Origin: Primula veris
Lineage: Eukaryota; Streptophyta; Magnoliopsida; Ericales; Primulaceae
Direction of reading: 5' to 3'
NCBI GenBank assembly: GCA_963682055.1
Contig: OY821751.1
Span: 11,346,001-11,410,000 of the forward strand
Length of the DNA stretch: 64,000 nt
In this document: piece by piece, positions 59,593 to 64,000 of the stretch
Layout of the letters: every line of letters starts with the position of its first letter
Numbering within the stretch: position 1 is the first letter of the stretch
The notes under the pieces: model-generated
What the model saw: only the letters and a program-made list of their open reading frames with translations
Told to the model about the DNA's origin: nothing
Databases searched by the model: none
Translations under genes and position numbers: made by a program

Positions 59593-61191
59593 GGACCACA
59601 AGAAAACCCACCAGCTCAAGCTCGTCTATATGCCTTGCCACAGTTGCCAAACCAAGGAGACCCAAAAAATGTACAAGGTATGGTTCTTGTGTTGTCATCT
59701 TGGGCACATGTTCTTTTCGATACGGGAGCTTCGCGTTCTTTTATATCTAGATGTCTAGTTGAGTCTTTGTCGTTAGAAATTGGGGTTGTAGAGAACCCGA
59801 TGGTTGTAGAGACTCCTGTTGGGGGTCGAGTTGTGTTGAACCAAGTGTGTCGGTCTTGTGAGATAATGGTAGCGGACCACGCGTTTACGTTGGATTTAGT
59901 TGTCATAGAGATGTCGGGATTCGACATGATACTTGAAATGGATTTGTTGGTTCATTTCAACTCTTTCATCGATTGTGTTCGACGAAAATTTTTCCTTACA
60001 ACTTCATCCGGAGATGGGGTGTTTTTTCATGGAGATAGGGACGCTACCCTTTCTTCTATTCCTTATTATTCCAAGTGGGTTGTGGGCAACCTGTCTTGTC
60101 TTTTGGCTAGTCTCTTAATAGTGGATAACGACGAGGAAGTGGAAATATGGCCAAGCGTAGTGGACAATTTTAGAGATGTGTTTCCAAAGGATCTACCGGG
60201 GTTACCACCGAAGAGAGGGTTATATTTTTCTATCGATTTGATACCGGGAATGGCACCCATAGCCATTTCCCCATACCGATTGGCACTGGCTGAGTTAAAA
60301 GAGTAAAGTAAGCGGTTAGAGAAACTGCTGGAGAAGGGGTTTATTAGGCGGAGTACGTCACCGTGGGCGGCACCGACCTTATTCGTGCAAAAGAAGGATG
60401 GATCGATGAGGATGTGCATCGACTATCGAAAGCTAAATAGGGTGACTATTAAGAATAAGTACCCACTACCTCGAATTGACGATTTGTTTGACCAACTGAT
60501 GGGAGCGACGTTCTTTTCAAAAATCCACTTGCGATTAGGCTATCACCAATTGAGGGTGAAAGATGAGGATATTTCGAAAACGGCCTTTAGGACCCGGTAT
60601 GGTCACTATGAGTTTGTGGTCATGCCATTCGGGTTAACTAATGCGCCGATGGCATTTATGGAGTTAATGAACCGGATCTTTAAGGAGTATCTTGATAAGT
60701 TCATGGTGGTCTTCGTCGATGACATCTTGATTTACTCGAGTTCAAGAGAGAAACACGAGGAGCATCTCCGTTTAGCGTTGCTCATGTTGAGGGAGCACCA
60801 ACTTTACGGAAAATTTAGCAAATGTGAGTTTTGGCTAAATGAGGTGAAATTTCTTGGACATGTGATCTCGGAAAAAGGGGTAAAGGTGGACACGACAAAA
60901 ATTGAGTCGGTTTCGAATTGGGCACAACCGAAAAATGTGTTTGAGATTCGGAGTTTCTTGGGTTTAGCGGGATACTATCGACGTTTTGTAAAGGATTTCT
61001 CGAAGTTAGCAACTCCAATGACTCACCTTACCAAGAAAAGGGTGAAGTTCGTGTGGAGTGAGACTTGTGAGGAAGCTTTCCTAGAGCTGAAGAAGCGGTT
61101 GACTAGTTCCCCCATACTAGTTATTCCCGAGCAAGGGAAGGGTTACCAATTGTATTGCAATGCTTTGAAGGAAGGTTGGGTTGCGTCTTGA
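59593..61191 (+). pseudogene. Chromovirus protease and reverse transcriptase (same frame as gag)
   Basis: The protease active site FDTGAS is at about 59716-59733. After a TAA at 60304, RT follows: [20 protein letters not shown], then [10 protein letters not shown] (60712 onward) with both motif C Asp intact, and [32 protein letters not shown]. In motif A, which is normally KIDLRSGYHQ, the catalytic Asp codon is CAC (His) at 60526-60528. RT would be inactive even without the stop. The frame is lost at about 61150-61170, at the RNase H start. Confidence 0.9.
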
Positions 61192-62669
61192 TGCAAGATG
61201 GAAATATTATCACATATGCTTCGCGACAACTAAAGGTTCACGAAAAGAACTATCCAACACATGACCTAGAGCTAGCGGTAATAGTTCATGTGTTGAAGAT
61301 ATGGAGGCATTATCTATTCGGGAAAAAGTTCAAAGTGTTCTCGGATCACAAGAGCTTAGGGTATATTTTTACCCAACGGGATCTAAATATGCGACAACGA
61401 CGATGGATGGAGTATTTGGAACAGTACGACTACGACTTGCACTATCACCCGAGAAAGGCCAATGTAGTGGCAGATGCTTTGAGTCGAAAGTCCCATGCGA
61501 CCTTAGCGCATGTGGCGATCGAGGAATGGAGGATGATGGGAAAAGTGAACGAATTCAACTTGGAGTTGAGGCATGTTAATGTGGGGACCTTGTACACAAT
61601 AGTGGTACAACCGGAACTTGTGAGTAGTGTTTTGGAAGCACAAGATGGGGACGAGAAAGTGGAGAACAATGAAAAACAGATGAGTTCGAGCGAAGGATTA
61701 GATGGTTGGACGAAAGGAACCAATGGAGGACTACAATTTAAGGGAAGGACTTATGTGACAGAAAACATGAGGAACGAGGTATTAAAGTAGTTTCACCACA
61801 CCCGATTAGCCGTTCATCCCGGTGGGACCAAAATGTATCACGATGCGAAGAGACAATTTTGGTGGCCCGAAATAAAATGAGATGTAGCTTCATATGTTAA
61901 CAGGTGCCTAACTTGCTAGGAAGTGAAGGAGGAACACCAAAGGCCGGCGGGTATGCTCCAACCCTTACCGGTGGCGGAATGGAAGTGGGAAAGGATATCA
62001 ATGGATTTTGTGACCAACTTACCTAAATCGGTAAGTGGGAATGACGCTGTGTGGGTTGTGGTCGACCATTTGACCAAATCCGCACACTTCATTGCAATTA
62101 AGATGACGAATTCGGTGGAAATCTTGGGACGAAAGTATGTGAAGGAAATTGTTAGACTTCATGGGGTACCGATTTCGATAGTGTCGGATCGAGACGCGAT
62201 GTTTGTGTCAAGGTTCTGGGGTGCATTGCAAAATTCCTTAGGGACCTAGTTGACAATGAGTACGGCATTCCATCCCCAAACGGATGGACAATCGGAGCGG
62301 ACTATCCAAGTGCTAGAGGATATGTTGCGCGCATGTATGAATGACTTCAAGGGAGGCTGGGAGAGCCATCTGCCCTTAGTTGAGTTTGCGTATAATAATA
62401 GCTTTCAATCTAGTATTGGCATGACACCTTTGGAGGCTTTATACGGGCGGCCGTGTAGGTCTTTGGTGTGTTGGACCGAGGTGGGAGAAGCGAAAATGTT
62501 AGGACCGCAAGTGATTCAAGAAATGATAGAAAAGATTAAGTTAATTCGACAAAGGCTTGAGACGGCTCGAAGTAGGCAAAAGAGTTATGCGGATAAGAGG
62601 AGGAGACCTTTGGAGTTCGAAAAGGGGGATAGAGTATTTTTGCGAGTTTCGCCAGGAAGGGTATTATGA
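61155..62669 (+). pseudogene. Chromovirus RNase H and integrase core
   Basis: RNase H reads [39 protein letters not shown] and [20 protein letters not shown]. Its first catalytic Asp region falls at the frameshift. The integrase has the zinc-binding HHCC region (HTRLAVHPGG to CLTC), then the catalytic acids: Asp 62004-62006, Asp 62187-62189 and Glu 62295-62297 (GQSERT). Stops are at 61788 (TAG), 61878 (TGA), 61917 (TAG) and 62247 (TAG). A frameshift near 62655 separates it from the C-terminal part. Confidence 0.9.
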
Positions 62670-63058
62670 GGTTTGGCTCTAAAGGGAAGTTGAGCCCGAG
62701 ATTTATCGGATCATTTGAGATCGTGGACCGAGTTGGAGAAGTTGCATACCGGTTGGACTTATTACCAAAGTTGGCGGGGGTTCACCCGGTGTTCCATGTG
62801 TCAATGCTGAAAAAGTATCATCACGACCCTTCACACGTGGTGGACTTTGAAGACATTGAGGTTACTGCGGATGTGACCTACGAGGTCGGACCTATGAGGA
62901 TTATCGATGTGCAAGAGAAGGAACTTCGAGGAAAAACAATTAGATTGTTAAATGTGGTTTGGAAACACCATGGGGCCGAGGAGGCAACTTGGGAACGCGA
63001 GGATGAGATGAAGAGGAAGTATCCTGATCTCGTGCTTTCTTTAGGTACTTTTGTTTAG
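62666..63058 (+). pseudogene. Chromovirus integrase C-terminus with chromodomain
   Basis: GKLSPRFIGSFEIVDRVGEV and HPVFHVSMLKKYHHDPSHVV form the GPY/F-type module. LNVVWKHHGAEEATWEREDE at about 62945-63010 is the chromodomain, the module that can direct insertion toward heterochromatin. This stretch is uninterrupted to a TAG at 63056. Confidence 0.88.
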
Positions 63059-63494
63059 ATGTTTTCTAATTTCGGGACGAAATTTCTTTATCGGGGAAGG
63101 GTTGTAACGCCTAGAGTTTGGAGTTTATTTTATTATAGTTTGGAGTTTATTTTATTAGAGTGTAGTTTACTAAAAAGGCTGTATTTTGAGTTTTGTAGAC
63201 GTTGTGGAGTTGTTGAGATAGAAGCATGTCATCTTTGTTTACTTTATTGTCTTTTATTCAATTAGATATTGTATACATGCGGTTACTTAATTTGATATTC
63301 CTACATGTTGGTCATTTTCTGGAGTTATGGATTGTGGAGTTGTTATGGGTTGTGAACCCTGTGTATTTTATTCCTTGAATTATGACCGAATTGCACGTTT
63401 AAATTCTTATAGTCTTATTTATAGTTTATCATTTCTGGGTATAGTTCTTTAGAGAGGAAAATTTCGGGACGAAATTCTTTTAAGGAGGGTTAGT
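63059..63494 (+). other. 3' untranslated region with duplicated polypurine/LTR-edge motif
   Basis: atttcgggacgaaatttctt appears at 63069 and again (atttcgggacgaaattcttt) at 63462. Both are followed by a purine-rich run and ttgtaac (63103 and 63494). The second is the working LTR boundary. Confidence 0.7.
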
Positions 63495-64000
63495 TGTAAC
63501 ATCCCGTATTTTTATAAATGGTTTTATTTATGATTTAATTTATTCAAAAACGTTTTATACAAATTTTACCAAAAACCGGTCATTCGACTAATTTTTAGCC
63601 AAAAAACCGAAACTCTTCCGAAAAACTTTATTTTAAAAACCTGTTACTAATTTTATAAATAAAAAGGACCCAATAGATTTGTTTCTAAAGATTTGTTATT
63701 TTTGAGTAGTAAAATAATATTTTTGGATCATGAGTTAACTTTTAAAACTTTGGGGACCAAATAGTTCGCTTCCACAAACTCTATCAAAACAGTTTTTACA
63801 TCTTCAATTCAGCCCACTTTCAAAGCAGAAAAACCAAAAACAAGAGAGAAAAGAGAAAAAAGAGAGATTTCAAAGTTTAGAAAGAACAAGAAGAAACCAC
63901 GTTAGTGGATTCTTACCGGAAGCATCTCCTCTACGCGCTAAGGTAACGGGGGTTATCCATTGCGACTAGACGAGGGTGTATGTTAGGGTTAGATCTTGCA
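63495..64000 (+). repeat. 3' LTR of the chromovirus (partial, continues beyond window)
   Basis: TGTAACATCCCGTATTTT at 63495 repeats the 5' LTR start. About 505 of an expected 1800 bp are visible. Confidence 0.92.

Larger units (their letters stand above)
55191..64000 (+). mobile_element. Ty3/gypsy chromovirus (Tekay/Del-like), 3' LTR cut by window edge
   Basis: Full order is present: 5' LTR 55191-57004, primer site 57008-57019, leader, gag 58243-59592, protease and RT to 61191, RNase H and integrase to 62669, chromodomain to 63058, polypurine tract near 63481-63494, and 3' LTR from 63495. The first roughly 500 bp of the two LTRs differ at about two dozen positions by eye, so the insertion is fairly young. 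Coding parts nevertheless have about a dozen stops and at least two frameshifts. Assignment to Tekay/Del rests on the chromodomain and on the gggacgaaattcttttaagg-type tract. Confidence 0.92.

Noticed and set aside
59426..59927. Minus-strand open frames over gag and protease
   Set aside because: Shadows of the sense gag-protease frame, which has clear zinc-knuckle and DTGAS motifs.

Overview
This window is nuclear DNA from a flowering plant, most likely a eudicot. The evidence is a multi-exon gene with short GT-AG introns, plant-specific F-box/FBD and IDM1-type PHD fragments, a plastid atpB insertion, plant LTR retrotransposon lineages (chromovirus, Tat-like, copia with an initiator-Met primer site), and Stowaway, CACTA and Mutator-like elements in a very AT-rich background. 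The species cannot be fixed from the sequence alone.

Layout. Positions 1-9752 (minus strand) hold the one convincing intact-looking gene, an EFR3-family ARM-repeat membrane scaffold. Thirteen coding exons are visible; the 3' end lies beyond base 1. Its introns carry a TIR transposon and three copies of a foldback repeat. Positions 10270-11440 are a degenerate roughly 150-bp repeat. From about 11.5 to 49.4 kb lies a decayed tandem array of F-box/FBD/LRR genes. One body survives (17917-20005), already missing its F-box core and carrying a frameshift. Three copies of its 5' module (16.2-17.9, 22.0-24.15, 48.1-49.4 kb) and three copies of its 3' end (about 19.96-20.14, 35.7-35.9, 44.1-44.3 kb) remain. 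The spaces between were filled by transposable elements: a 3.2-kb insertion with odd minisatellites, a solo LTR nested in a Tat-like LTR, a second Tat-like solo LTR, a defective copia element with a duplicated gag-protease block and a piece of plastid atpB, a Mutator-like foldback carrying a WD40 exon, an inverted duplication of an IDM1-like PHD-finger gene, and a 5'-truncated Tat-like gypsy element.

From 49.5 to 55.2 kb there is a 69-bp minisatellite, a 2.5-kb element with long inverted ends, a copia solo LTR and a 193-bp CACTA derivative. From 55191 to the right edge is a Ty3/gypsy chromovirus (Tekay/Del-like) with 5' LTR, primer site, gag, protease, RT, RNase H, integrase with chromodomain, polypurine tract and the start of the 3' LTR. 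It is inactivated by many stop codons, at least two frameshifts and loss of a catalytic Asp in RT.

How the parts fit. Apart from the EFR3-like gene, nothing appears to be a working protein gene. The main interest is structural: a shredded F-box cluster whose paralogous flanks act as empty sites that date and delimit insertions, and several gene-fragment captures (PHD finger, WD40, atpB). The PHD inverted duplication is the best candidate for a functional but non-protein-coding product, a hairpin RNA.
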